A stretch of DNA of 64,000 nt, taken from Pseudomonadota bacterium. Lineage in GTDB: Bacteria; Pseudomonadota; Gammaproteobacteria; Xanthomonadales; Xanthomonadaceae. This document shows, one piece after another, positions 46,038-54,794 of this stretch (positions within the stretch are counted from its first letter, which is position 1; every line of letters begins with the position of its first letter). Position numbers and translations under genes: made by a program. The notes under the pieces were generated by a model, which worked only from the letters and a program-made list of their open reading frames with translations, had not been told where the DNA came from and ran no database searches. Where the stretch lies: positions 68,998 to 132,997 of the forward strand of contig JAEWBY010000055.1 in NCBI GenBank assembly GCA_023390905.1, written 5' to 3'.

Positions 46038-48301
46038 CGGCCGTCTCCCGGCGCGAACGGAAATTCCATGGCCCGGTATTCATCGAGCGTGCGCAGCGGT
46101 GGCGGCTCGCCGGGCGGCAAGGGCCGACGGGCGAAGGTCTGGAAACAGGCCACGCTCGCATCACGCCACCAGCGCGCCTCCTTCTCCTGGATCGCGAGGA
46201 ACGCGGCGACCTGCGCGTGACGCTCCGGGTCGATGTGCTCGCGCACGCTGTTCCATGTAGCGCGCATGCGGCTGACGTAGGCGACGCCGCGTCCATGGCG
46301 ATGGACCAGTTCGTCCCAGAGCGTGCGCCCGGACGTGAGCCGGTGATCCCAGGCTACGTGATGGAACCACAGCAGGTAGCGCTCCGGCACGCGCCGTACG
46401 TCGCCGAGTTCGCGCGCCACCGCGGGCGCGTATTGCGAGACCGCGTTGCTGCCGCTGGCGCTGCGGTCGAAGCCGATGCCATGCCGATCCGCGCGGTGGT
46501 AGTACACCGAAGTCCAGTCCGCGCGTGGTCCGCCCTCGAGCCACGGCGCCGGCCCGTAATGATGGCCGCGTCCCATCAGGTGGTGCAGGCCCAGCGGCGT
46601 CATGTAGTCCACTGCGGCATCGCGCGAACCCATCATCATGTCGACGATCGATCGCACCGTCGCGGCATCGCGGCTGAACGTCATCCGCGTCCAGTCTTCG
46701 GCGATCGCGCGCGGCGCGGCGTCCGGATTCCACGCCATGCGGCCGAACGCATACCAGTTGGCCTGATCGAAGTGCGAGCCGCACCAGTTGCGATCGGCGC
46801 CGATGTTGGCCACGCCGGCCATGCCGGTGAGCGCGTCCTCCGGTGGCGCATCGGCGCGCAGCGAACCGTCGATCACGCGTGCGACCGTCGAGCCGGGTCC
46901 GGTCGCCTGCGTGTCGGACCTCAACGTTTCTTCGTACAGCGGGGCCAGATAGACCAGATGCGTGGCAAAGCCCAGGTACTCCTTGGTGATCTGGAACTCG
47001 ATCATCAGCGGGGTGCGCGGCATCGCGCCGAACAGCGGATGGAACGGTTCGCGTGGCTGGAAATCGATGGGGCCGTTCTTGACCTGCACGATCACGTTGC
47101 GACGGAACTTTCCATCCAGCGGGACGAACTCGTTCCAGGCCTGCTTCGCGCGATCCTCCGGCGTCTCGTGCGAGTAGACGAAGGCGCGCCACATGACGAT
47201 GCCGCCGTGCGGTGCGAGCGCATCGGCGAGCATGTTCGCGCCATCGGCATGGCTGCGGCCGTAATCCTGCGGGCCCGGCTGTCCTTCCGAACTGGCCTTG
47301 ACCAGGAAGCCGCCGAAATCGGGCACGCGCCGATAGATTTCATCCGCCTTGTCGCGCCACCACCGGCGAACGGCCGGATCCAGCGGGTCCGCGGTGCGCA
47401 GCCCGCCGATCTCGATGGGTGCGCTGAAGCGCGCACTGAGATACACGCGGATACCGTACGGCCGCAACGCGGCGGCGAGCGCGGCGGCCTTTTCCAGGTA
47501 CATCGGCGTCAGGCTCCACGCACTGGCGTTGACGTTGTTGAGCACCGTGCCGTTGATGCCGATCGAGGCATTGGCGCGCGCGTACTCGGTATAGCGCGGA
47601 TCCCGATAGTCCGGCAGCGTGTGCCAGTCCCAGATGGACGCACCGGCATAGCCGCGTTCTACGTAGCCGTCCAGATTGTCCCAGTGATCGAGCACGCGCC
47701 GCTGGAGGCGTGGACGTTCGCGGATGTCGACATCGTCCAGCCGCTGCCCGGTCTGGATGAGGCGCAGCAGATGAAACGTGCCATACAGCGCGCCGACGTC
47801 GTGCGCGGCTGCGACGATCAGCGCGCGCCTGCCGTCGATGTCGGCATGGCGGATCAGATAACCATCCGTGCCCAGCGATGGCAGATCGAGCCGGAGATCG
47901 GCGATCCGTGGCGACGAATCGGGCGTGCCGACAATCACCGCGCCGTCTTCGGTCACGTGCCCGTCGAACGCCGGTGGCGTTCCGAGCAGACCGCCGATGC
48001 CGCGCCGGAGCTCCTCGCGGATCGCCGCGCGCGTGTCGTTGCCGTCCGGCACCACCCACTGCCGCAACTGGCTGCGATAGTGCATGGCCTGTGCCGCCTC
48101 GACCGGCACGTAGCGCAGCCACAGGGCATGGCCGTCCTCGGCCCGCGCCGGCAGCACGAGCATCACGCCCAGGCACGCGAGCACCATTCGCGCGATCCAC
48201 CGGTATCGGCCAGCATGATCGCGGGCGATCCGACGCAGGGACGCAGCGCGTGGCCGCGATCCTGCCAACGAACGCATCGACGATGCGCCGCGCGGGTTCA
48301 T
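46034..48301 (-). CDS. aguA: GH67 alpha-glucuronidase
   Basis: GH67 enzyme of about 755 residues that removes 4-O-methylglucuronate from xylo-oligosaccharide ends. The N-terminal alpha/beta domain (AEDGHALWLRY ...), the barrel with the acid region FLVKASSEGQPGPQDYGR, QVKNGPIDFQPREPF, and the C-terminal helices YLLWFHHVAWDHR are diagnostic. The start is uncertain: ATG 48301 gives a long 39-residue basic leader before the hydrophobic segment VLACLGVMLVLPARA; 48277 and 48187 are alternatives. A signal peptide or N-terminal anchor is therefore likely. It is 2 bases after xylA and overlaps the SGNH gene by 4. Confidence 0.92.
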   Translation of the reverse strand: MNPRGASSMRSLAGSRPRAASLRRIARDHAGRYRWIARMVLACLGVMLVLPARAEDGHALWLRYVPVEAAQAMHYRSQLRQWVVPDGNDTRAAIREELRRGIGGLLGTPPAFDGHVTEDGAVIVGTPDSSPRIADLRLDLPSLGTDGYLIRHADIDGRRALIVAAAHDVGALYGTFHLLRLIQTGQRLDDVDIRERPRLQRRVLDHWDNLDGYVERGYAGASIWDWHTLPDYRDPRYTEYARANASIGINGTVLNNVNASAWSLTPMYLEKAAALAAALRPYGIRVYLSARFSAPIEIGGLRTADPLDPAVRRWWRDKADEIYRRVPDFGGFLVKASSEGQPGPQDYGRSHADGANMLADALAPHGGIVMWRAFVYSHETPEDRAKQAWNEFVPLDGKFRRNVIVQVKNGPIDFQPREPFHPLFGAMPRTPLMIEFQITKEYLGFATHLVYLAPLYEETLRSDTQATGPGSTVARVIDGSLRADAPPEDALTGMAGVANIGADRNWCGSHFDQANWYAFGRMAWNPDAAPRAIAEDWTRMTFSRDAATVRSIVDMMMGSRDAAVDYMTPLGLHHLMGRGHHYGPAPWLEGGPRADWTSVYYHRADRHGIGFDRSASGSNAVSQYAPAVARELGDVRRVPERYLLWFHHVAWDHRLTSGRTLWDELVHRHGRGVAYVSRMRATWNSVREHIDPERHAQVAAFLAIQEKEARWWRDASVACFQTFARRPLPPGEPPPLRTLDEYRAMEFPFAPGDGR

Positions 48302-48303
48302 CG

Positions 48304-49635
48304 TCAGCGCAGCAGATACTGGTTGAGCAGGTTCTCGTAACGCTCCTGCTTGCCGCTGATCTGCTTCGGCTCGCTGCTGCCGGCCAGTGCGGCGAGTTCG
48401 GCCAGCGCGAGCGTGCCCTTCTCGAACGCCCGGCCCGCACCGCTGTCGAAACTGGCGTAGCGTTCCGCGCGCCATTGCTCCCACGGCGATTCGGTCAGCA
48501 GTGCGTGCGCCACTTCGAGCCCGCGCGCGAACGCATCCATGCCGCCGATGTGCGCGATGAACAGATCTTCCATGTCGGTCGATTCGCGGCGCGCCTTCGC
48601 ATCGAAATTGAGGCCGCCTTCCAGCCCGCCCTGCCGCAGCACCACCAGCATCGCGCCGACGGTGTCGTAGAGATCGGTCGGGAACTGATCGGTGTCCCAG
48701 CCGTTCTGCGCGTTGCCGCGATTGGCGTCGATGCTGCCGAGCAGGCCGTGATCCGAAGCCACCTGCAAGTCATGCTCGAACGTATGCCCGGACAGCGTGG
48801 CGTGGTTGGCTTCGATGTTGAGCTTGAAGTCCTTCTCCAGCCCGTGTTCGCGCAGGAAGCCGGCGACCGTGGCGCTGTCGAAATCGTACTGGTGCTTCAT
48901 CGGCTCCATCGGTTTGGGCTCGATCAGGAAATTGCCCTTGAGCCCGATGCTGCGGCCATAGTCGCGCGCCATCGTCAGGAAGCGCGCCAGATGCGCCAGT
49001 TCGCGCTTCATGTCGGTGTTGACCAGCGAGGCGTAGCCTTCGCGACCGCCCCAGAACACGTAATGCTCGCCGCCGAGTTCGACCGTGGCATCGAGCGCGG
49101 CCTTGACCTGCACGGCGGCGCGCGCGACGACGGCGAAGTCCGGATTGGTGGCCGCACCGTTCATGTAGCGCGGATGCGAGAACAGGTTCGCCGTGCCCCA
49201 CAGCAACCGGACGCCGGTGGCGTCCTGGCGCTGCCTGGCCATGGCGACCATGCGCGCGAGGTTGGCCTGGTACTGGCCGATGTCATCGGCGTCGGGCGCG
49301 AGATCGATGTCGTGGAAACACCAGTAGGGCACGCCGAGCTTGGTGAAGAATTCGAACGCCGCGTCGACCTTGGCTTCGGCCGTGGCCATCGGCGACGCGG
49401 ATTCCCACGGAAAGCGGCGCGTGCCCGGACCGAACGGATCGTGTCCGGCATTGGTGAAGGTATGCCAGTAGCACACGGCGAACTTCAGATGCTCGGCCAT
49501 GGTCCTGTCGCCGATCATGCGGTTGGCGTCATAGACCTTGAACGCCAGAGGGTTGTCGGACTCGCGCCCTTCGAACGGAATGGGGCCGATGCCGGGGAAA
49601 TATTCCCTCGCGCCGATGAACGCCTGAGTGGTCAT
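48304..49635 (-). CDS. xylA: Xylose isomerase
   Basis: This 443-residue class II xylose isomerase converts D-xylose to D-xylulose. The active-site His108 and Asp111 lie in WCFHDIDLAP; metal ligands appear in FLIEPKPMEPMKHQYD and NIEANHATLSGHTFEHD, with LGSIDANRGN following. It carries the longer N-terminus of class II enzymes (ESDNPLAFKVYDANR). An AGGGATCC site lies before the ATG. It is the second gene after xylB, with a 33-base gap. Confidence 0.97.
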   Translation of the reverse strand: MTTQAFIGAREYFPGIGPIPFEGRESDNPLAFKVYDANRMIGDRTMAEHLKFAVCYWHTFTNAGHDPFGPGTRRFPWESASPMATAEAKVDAAFEFFTKLGVPYWCFHDIDLAPDADDIGQYQANLARMVAMARQRQDATGVRLLWGTANLFSHPRYMNGAATNPDFAVVARAAVQVKAALDATVELGGEHYVFWGGREGYASLVNTDMKRELAHLARFLTMARDYGRSIGLKGNFLIEPKPMEPMKHQYDFDSATVAGFLREHGLEKDFKLNIEANHATLSGHTFEHDLQVASDHGLLGSIDANRGNAQNGWDTDQFPTDLYDTVGAMLVVLRQGGLEGGLNFDAKARRESTDMEDLFIAHIGGMDAFARGLEVAHALLTESPWEQWRAERYASFDSGAGRAFEKGTLALAELAALAGSSEPKQISGKQERYENLLNQYLLR

Positions 49636-49668
49636 GTTGGATCCCTGTGTGGAGGAGTGGGCCCGCGA

Positions 49669-51159
49669 TCAGCGATGAAGCGGCGCGATCGCCTGGAGAT
49701 GTCGTAGAAAGGATTGATAGGGCGCGCAATACGCCGCCACGTTCGTGGCATCGGGCATCGCTGCGCGATCCGGATCGAGCGCCACGTGCGCCGATGCCAG
49801 CGCGGCCAACGGCGTGGCATCGCCCCGCGATCGGCGCAGCGCCCACAGCGCCTGCAACGCCGCGCCGAATGCCGCGCCCTCGGTCTGCTTCGGCGCCTGC
49901 ACGGGAAGATCGAATACGTCGGCGATCATCTGCCGCCATGCCGCGCTGTTGGCGCCGCCTCCGGTCAGCAGGATGCGATCAGACCGCAGGCCCGCGCGCA
50001 CGAAGGCGTCGTAGCCGTACTTGAGGCTGTACGTCGCACCTTCCATCGCCGCGCGATAGAAATGCGCCGGGCTCATGTTGTGCGGATCCAGGCCGGCGAT
50101 GACGCCCTTGCCATGCGGCAGATCCGGCGTGCGCTCACCATTGAGGAACGGCAGCATCACCAACCCGTCCGCGCCCGGGCGCGTGGCCGCGATATGCGCG
50201 TCGCCTTCGCGCGTGCCGAAGCCGAACAGGCGCGCGATCCGTTCGGTCGCCACCGTGCAGTTCATCGTGCAGATCAGCGGCAGCCAGCCGCCGGTGGAGG
50301 AGCAGAACGCGGCCCACGCGCCATCGTCATCGACGATCGGCCGATCCGCATACGCGAACAGCGTGCCCGAGGTGCCGAGGCTCATCGCCAGCCGTCCCTC
50401 TTCCACGCAGCCGGTGCCGATCGCCGCCATCATGTTGTCGCCGCCACCGGCCGCCACCTTCACCGAAGGCGATAGTCCGAGCTGCGCGGCGGCCCCGGGC
50501 GCGATGTCGAAGAGCGCATCGGGCCCGACCAGCGGCGGCAGCAGAGCGGAGAGATCGCGCTGCGGATCGGTGGCGCGCAGCAGTTCCCTGCTCCATTGCC
50601 GCGTGCGGACATCGAGCCAGCCGGTGCCGGACGCGTCGCCGTATTCGCAGAACATGCGGCCGGTGAGCACGAAATTGAGGTAGTCGTGCGGCAACAGGAT
50701 CCGGGCGAGTTTCTCGTAGACCTGCGGCCGGTGCGTGCGCGTCCACGGCAGCTTGGAAGCGGTGTAGCCGGCCAGGATCGGATTGCCCGCCAACGCGATC
50801 GTGCGCGCACGACCACCCAGCGCGTCCATGATTGCTGCGCACTCGGCGGCGGTGCTGGTGTCGTTCCAGAGCTTGGCCGGCGCGAGCACGCGGCCCTCGG
50901 CATCCACCGGCACGAATCCATGCTGCTGGCCGGAGACGGCAATGGCCTCGATGCGCGCACGCAGATCCGCATCGAGGCGATCGAAGCAGTCCTGCATCGC
51001 ATGCACCCAATCCGAAGGGTGCTGTTCGCGGCTGCCATCCTCGCCGCTGAGCAGATCGAGCGGCGCGCTCGCCGTGGCGAGCAGCTCGCGCGCGGCGGCG
51101 TCGTAGACGACCACCTTGACGCTCTGCGTGCCTGCATCGATGCCGGCGAAAAGACTCAT
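49669..51159 (-). CDS. xylB: Xylulokinase
   Basis: This 496-residue FGGY-family kinase phosphorylates xylulose with ATP. The first phosphate loop is FAGIDAGTQSVKVVVYD at the N-terminus; the FGGY features AAGGGDNMMAAIGTG, SLGTSGTLFAY and LLTGGGANSAAW follow. It opens the xylB-xylA-aguA-esterase-manD-GH43 operon, and a XylR-type palindrome sits 24 bases ahead of its start, where it would block the promoter or transcription start. Confidence 0.96.
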   Translation of the reverse strand: MSLFAGIDAGTQSVKVVVYDAAARELLATASAPLDLLSGEDGSREQHPSDWVHAMQDCFDRLDADLRARIEAIAVSGQQHGFVPVDAEGRVLAPAKLWNDTSTAAECAAIMDALGGRARTIALAGNPILAGYTASKLPWTRTHRPQVYEKLARILLPHDYLNFVLTGRMFCEYGDASGTGWLDVRTRQWSRELLRATDPQRDLSALLPPLVGPDALFDIAPGAAAQLGLSPSVKVAAGGGDNMMAAIGTGCVEEGRLAMSLGTSGTLFAYADRPIVDDDGAWAAFCSSTGGWLPLICTMNCTVATERIARLFGFGTREGDAHIAATRPGADGLVMLPFLNGERTPDLPHGKGVIAGLDPHNMSPAHFYRAAMEGATYSLKYGYDAFVRAGLRSDRILLTGGGANSAAWRQMIADVFDLPVQAPKQTEGAAFGAALQALWALRRSRGDATPLAALASAHVALDPDRAAMPDATNVAAYCAPYQSFLRHLQAIAPLHR

Positions 51160-51182
51160 GGCCGTTGGTTTCCCGGATCAAA

Positions 51183-51194
51183 GTTAGCGCTAAC
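51183..51194. promoter_or_regulatory. XylR-type operator in front of xylB
   Basis: GTTAGCGCTAAC, a perfect 12-bp palindrome with the AGCGCT core shared by the other XylR-type sites and the TAACA end of the box known in Xanthomonas. It lies between the halogenase B terminator and xylB. Confidence 0.8.
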
Positions 51195-51206
51195 AACAGT
51201 CGGTCC

Positions 51207-51235
51207 AAAAAAAGCCGCTGCGGGCAACGGCCTTT
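51207..51235 (-). terminator. Rho-independent terminator after halogenase B
   Basis: On the minus strand a short GC stem (GCCGTTGC / GCAGCGGC, with one G-U pair) is followed by seven T residues. It would end the TonB receptor B - SapC - cupin - halogenase transcript and insulate xylB. Confidence 0.7.
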
Positions 51236-51355
51236 CGATTGAACGCATCCGGCGAGCCGGCATGCGCTGCCGCCACTGTATACAGGACACACGCCAAGCA
51301 CATGCTGCGGCGCGGGATCGGCTGCTTCGCGCGGATGTGGCCCTCATGATCCTGC

Positions 51356-52879
51356 TCATCCCGCCACCGGTGCGGGCATGCGTGCGCCCCATACTTCGGT
51401 CGGCGCGCGGCAATACCGATCGATGAAGTCCTCTTGCTGCGGCATGCGCGCGACCGTCTGCTCGATCGGCTGGCGGATGCCCGCGAGCAGACGTTGCAGA
51501 TCCGCATCACCGAGCGCAGCGGCCAGTGGATGATGCCGGCCCGGCATCAGGCCCTGGCCCAGCATCACATGCGTCCACGAATCGACGCGGAACAACTCGT
51601 TCGCACCCTGCCATGCGTGCGCACGGTCGCGCCACGCGCGCAGGCGGATCGCCAGCGAATCGGGCAGTTCCATGTCGCGGCAGGCAGCCCACATGGCTTC
51701 CTCGCGCTGGTTGGCGTGGTAATGCAGGATGATGAAGTCGCGCACGTGTTCCATCTCGCGGCGGCTGGTCTCGTTGAAAAGATCGACCAGCGACTCCGGA
51801 ATCCCGTCGAAGGGAAACAGCTCCAGCAGGCGCACGATGGCGGTCATCGTCAGATGGATGCTGGTCGATTCCAGCGGTTCGATGAAGCCGCTCGCCAGGC
51901 CGAGCGACACCACGTTCTTCTTCCACGCGTGCAGCCGGCGCCCGGTGCGGAACGGCACCAGCCAGGGCTCGCGGATCGGCGCCGCGCCGACCTCGCGCAG
52001 CAGCTTCGTACGTGCTTCGTCCTCGGACAGATGCCGGCTGGAAAACACCAGCCCGCAACCGACGCGATGCTGCAACGGGATATGCCAGCGCCAGCCCGCC
52101 TCGTGCGCGATCGCGCGCGTGTACGGCACCGGGCCGCCGGTGGACTCGGTCTGCACCGCCACCGCGCGATCACAGGGCAGCCAGTGGTTCCAGTCCTCGT
52201 AACCGCTGCGCAGCGTCTGTTCGATCAGCAGGCCGCGGAAACCGGTGCAGTCGATGAACAGATCGCCTTCGATGACCTGCCCGTCTTCCAGCACCAGCGC
52301 CTGCACGTGGCCTGATTCGTCATGCTGACGCACCTCGCGGATGCGGCCTTCGATGCGGCGCAGGCCGTGGGCTTCGGCGCGGCGGCGCAGGAAGCGCGCG
52401 TACAATCCCGCGTCCAGGTGATAGGCGTAGTTGACCTGTGGCTGCGTTTCCAGGGTGAAGCGATCGGCACGCGATGCCAGCGTCTCGAGGCAATGGTCGC
52501 CGAGTTCCGAAGCCAGGCCGCGCCGGAGACTGTCGAGCCAGAAATGGTGGAACGCGCAGATCAGCGTGCCCTGTCCGGTGGTGCCGAACGGATGGAAGTA
52601 GCGCTCGCCCGGACGCCGCCAGTGTTCGAACGAGATCGACAGCTTGAACGTGCCGGCGACCGCGCGCAGGAATTCCTGCTCATCGATCTGCAGGAACCGG
52701 TGGAAGTTGCGGATTGGCGGCACGGTGGATTCGCCCACGCCGACCGTGCCGATCTGTTCGGATTCCACCAGCGTGATGTCGAGCCGATCCCGGAACTGGT
52801 GCGCCAGCGCCGCGCCCGCAAGCCAGCCCGCGGTGCCGCCGCCGGCGATCACGACCCTGCGAATCCTGCCTGCGTCCAT
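51356..52879 (-). CDS. Flavin-dependent halogenase, tryptophan-7-halogenase family (module B)
   Basis: The 507-residue paralogue of the halogenase at 19382 has FAD motif GGGTAGW at 13-19, Lys79 in GTFKLSISFEHW at the place of the catalytic lysine of PrnA, WRWHIP at 263-268 and FIEPLESTSIHL. All core residues are intact, so it is probably active, but on what is unknown. It is 34 bases after the cupin gene and closes the module, followed by a terminator. Its promoter would be that of TonB receptor B with its XylR-type box, so it is predicted to be xylose-regulated. Confidence 0.88.
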   Translation of the reverse strand: MDAGRIRRVVIAGGGTAGWLAGAALAHQFRDRLDITLVESEQIGTVGVGESTVPPIRNFHRFLQIDEQEFLRAVAGTFKLSISFEHWRRPGERYFHPFGTTGQGTLICAFHHFWLDSLRRGLASELGDHCLETLASRADRFTLETQPQVNYAYHLDAGLYARFLRRRAEAHGLRRIEGRIREVRQHDESGHVQALVLEDGQVIEGDLFIDCTGFRGLLIEQTLRSGYEDWNHWLPCDRAVAVQTESTGGPVPYTRAIAHEAGWRWHIPLQHRVGCGLVFSSRHLSEDEARTKLLREVGAAPIREPWLVPFRTGRRLHAWKKNVVSLGLASGFIEPLESTSIHLTMTAIVRLLELFPFDGIPESLVDLFNETSRREMEHVRDFIILHYHANQREEAMWAACRDMELPDSLAIRLRAWRDRAHAWQGANELFRVDSWTHVMLGQGLMPGRHHPLAAALGDADLQRLLAGIRQPIEQTVARMPQQEDFIDRYCRAPTEVWGARMPAPVAG

Positions 52880-52913
52880 GTTCGATCCTCCGATGGTTCG
52901 GCTGCGCGGATGA

Positions 52914-53936
52914 CTAACGGTTGAGCTTGGCGATCAGCATCGCGCGCAACTGGCGCGACAGGTGCTCGTCGATCGGCCCGAGCACGTGACGTGCCGCTTC
53001 GGGCAGATGCGCGCCGGCGGTATCGGCCGGACCGAACACGTAATGATCGAAAATCGCGCGCCAGGCCTGCTTTTCGCGCTCGGGCCGATCCCGCAGCGTC
53101 CACAGCGCGTGGTAGAGCGCATGCATCGGCGTGGGCACGTACGCGGGCATGCTGCTCCACCAGTAATTGACCAGCACGTTGAAGGCGTCCAGCCCCTGCA
53201 CGTGGTGCCACCACAGGCTGGGAATGAAGATCGCATCGCCCGGCTCGAGGACGGCGGTCCGCGCGGCGTCCAGGGCCTGCCGGAATCGTGGATGCGCGTG
53301 GAAATCGGGCCGGGCGAAATCGACCACGCTGACCGCCTGCCCGCCCGGCGTGGGATCCAGCGGACCGGGATAGAGATTGCCGATCTGTTCCGGCGGAAAC
53401 AGCGTGAAGCGTCGGCGGCCCACCGCGCACACCGCGATGTTGCCGAGTGCATCGTAATGGCACGAGGCGGTGACGCGATTGCCGATCCAGATCGCCGGGG
53501 GTGCATCGAGGCCATGCGCGGCCAGATCCAGATCGTTGTGCGCGCGCAGCGCGGGGAACCGGCTGTCGATCGGCAGGGACGCCACGTAATACGTCGGCGG
53601 CTGCGGATCCTCGGCGCTGGCGGCGATCGCATCGAGCACCGAGGGCAATGCGTCGCGGCGCACTTCGCAGTTCAATGCGCTGAAATCGGGGGTATAGAAC
53701 GGACGGCCTTCGATGTCCGGCGCGCCCCAGGAATAGGTCACCGGCTGGCCGTTGTAGTGTTCGAGCAGGTGCGCCATCGCGCCGGCCATCGAGTCGCGTC
53801 CGGCCCGCACCAGCGACCAGTGCGCCGCGACGCCGCGCAGCACCGCCGGCTGCCCGCCGGCGATGAGTTCCGCGATCGGCAGCGGCGATTCGCGCGTCAT
53901 CGCGATCTCCCGCATCGCGGTCATCGCATCGCCCAT
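52914..53936 (-). CDS. Cupin-like/JmjC-type Fe(II)- and 2-oxoglutarate-dependent oxygenase-like protein (module B)
   Basis: The 340-residue paralogue of the module A cupin protein keeps the iron triad: His160-x-Asp162 (SCHYDALGN) and His244/245 (PSLWWHHVQGL), with TLFPPEQ and NVLVNYWW conserved. The start at 53936 follows the sapC stop by 3 bases; later in-frame ATGs at 53924 or 53915 are possible. The role is inferred to be hydroxylation of a protein or small molecule; no target is known. Confidence 0.85.
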   Translation of the reverse strand: MGDAMTAMREIAMTRESPLPIAELIAGGQPAVLRGVAAHWSLVRAGRDSMAGAMAHLLEHYNGQPVTYSWGAPDIEGRPFYTPDFSALNCEVRRDALPSVLDAIAASAEDPQPPTYYVASLPIDSRFPALRAHNDLDLAAHGLDAPPAIWIGNRVTASCHYDALGNIAVCAVGRRRFTLFPPEQIGNLYPGPLDPTPGGQAVSVVDFARPDFHAHPRFRQALDAARTAVLEPGDAIFIPSLWWHHVQGLDAFNVLVNYWWSSMPAYVPTPMHALYHALWTLRDRPEREKQAWRAIFDHYVFGPADTAGAHLPEAARHVLGPIDEHLSRQLRAMLIAKLNR

Positions 53937-53939
53937 GAC

Positions 53940-54677
53940 TCAGGCCGCCTGCTGCCGCAGCCTGCGCTGCTTTTCCGCCATCAGCCGGCGCAGGTTGTGC
54001 AGCGATGCAAGCAGCAGGTAGAGGCCTTCCAGCCAGCCGGCGCGATGCAGACCATGCAGTGCGTCTGCATCGAGTGCGGCCAGGCGCTCGCGATCGATGC
54101 CATGCAGTCCGGCCAGATTGACCCGATGCTGCGCGTCGAGTTGCAGTTCCAGATTGACCGGCTGGATCAGGCCTAGCGAATCGAAGGCCGCATACATCGC
54201 CTTGCCCGCCTCGATGCCGTCGTGGATGCCGCGCAGCACGGTGGTGATGTGTTCCAGGTACGCACTGTTGCCACCCTGCGGAAGAAACACCGCTTCGCCT
54301 TCGTACTGAGCGATGCGTGCGTGTTCGACATCGACGTGGATCATCGGCTCCTGCCGCAGTTCGCCATCGACGCGGCGTTCCTGGAAACCGATCAGGAAAG
54401 GCCCGCGCGCGATCGCGCCGGGCAGGTAGGCAGCGTTCCAGCGGCCCTCGTGCAGGAACAGGTTCTCGTTGGCATCGAAACCCAGCAATGCGACGGCCTG
54501 CCACGCATCGCTGCCGCGCTCGCGGCGCAGGAAGATGGGATATTCGCGCTGCAGTTCGGCGAACTCGGTCGGATAGGCCGGCACCAGGCCGATGTCATCG
54601 CCGAACTCGCGGCCGAACCGGGTGGCCACGCGCAGATCCCTGTGGGCCACGTTGTTGAGCAATTCGTATCGGGGCAT
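53940..54677 (-). CDS. SapC family protein (module B)
   Basis: The 245-residue SapC-family protein, paralogous to that at 21897, has LLNNVAHRDLRVATRFG at the start, EFAELQREYPIFLRRE, ALLGFDANENLFLHEGRW and a C-terminal LYLLLASLHNLRRLM helix. No signal peptide. It is 117 bases downstream of TonB receptor B with a palindromic hairpin between, and 3 bases upstream of the cupin gene. Confidence 0.85.
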   Translation of the reverse strand: MPRYELLNNVAHRDLRVATRFGREFGDDIGLVPAYPTEFAELQREYPIFLRRERGSDAWQAVALLGFDANENLFLHEGRWNAAYLPGAIARGPFLIGFQERRVDGELRQEPMIHVDVEHARIAQYEGEAVFLPQGGNSAYLEHITTVLRGIHDGIEAGKAMYAAFDSLGLIQPVNLELQLDAQHRVNLAGLHGIDRERLAALDADALHGLHRAGWLEGLYLLLASLHNLRRLMAEKQRRLRQQAA

Positions 54678-54761
54678 GGCGATCTCGGCAATGCGGCTGC
54701 CGGTTTTATGCGCCTTTTGTGCGGCGAAAGGAAGTGGGGCCGAATGCGCGCCGGCCGGACA

Positions 54762-54785
54762 GGACCACGGCCATGGCCGTGGTCC
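54762..54785. repeat. Perfect 24-bp inverted repeat between TonB receptor B and sapC
   Basis: GGACCACGGCCA followed by its exact complement can fold into a strong hairpin. There is no T-run after it on the minus strand, so it is not a standard terminator. It occupies the same place as the terminator of module A and may stabilise the receptor mRNA or limit read-through. Confidence 0.7.
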
Positions 54786-54794
54786 CGCCGTGGA

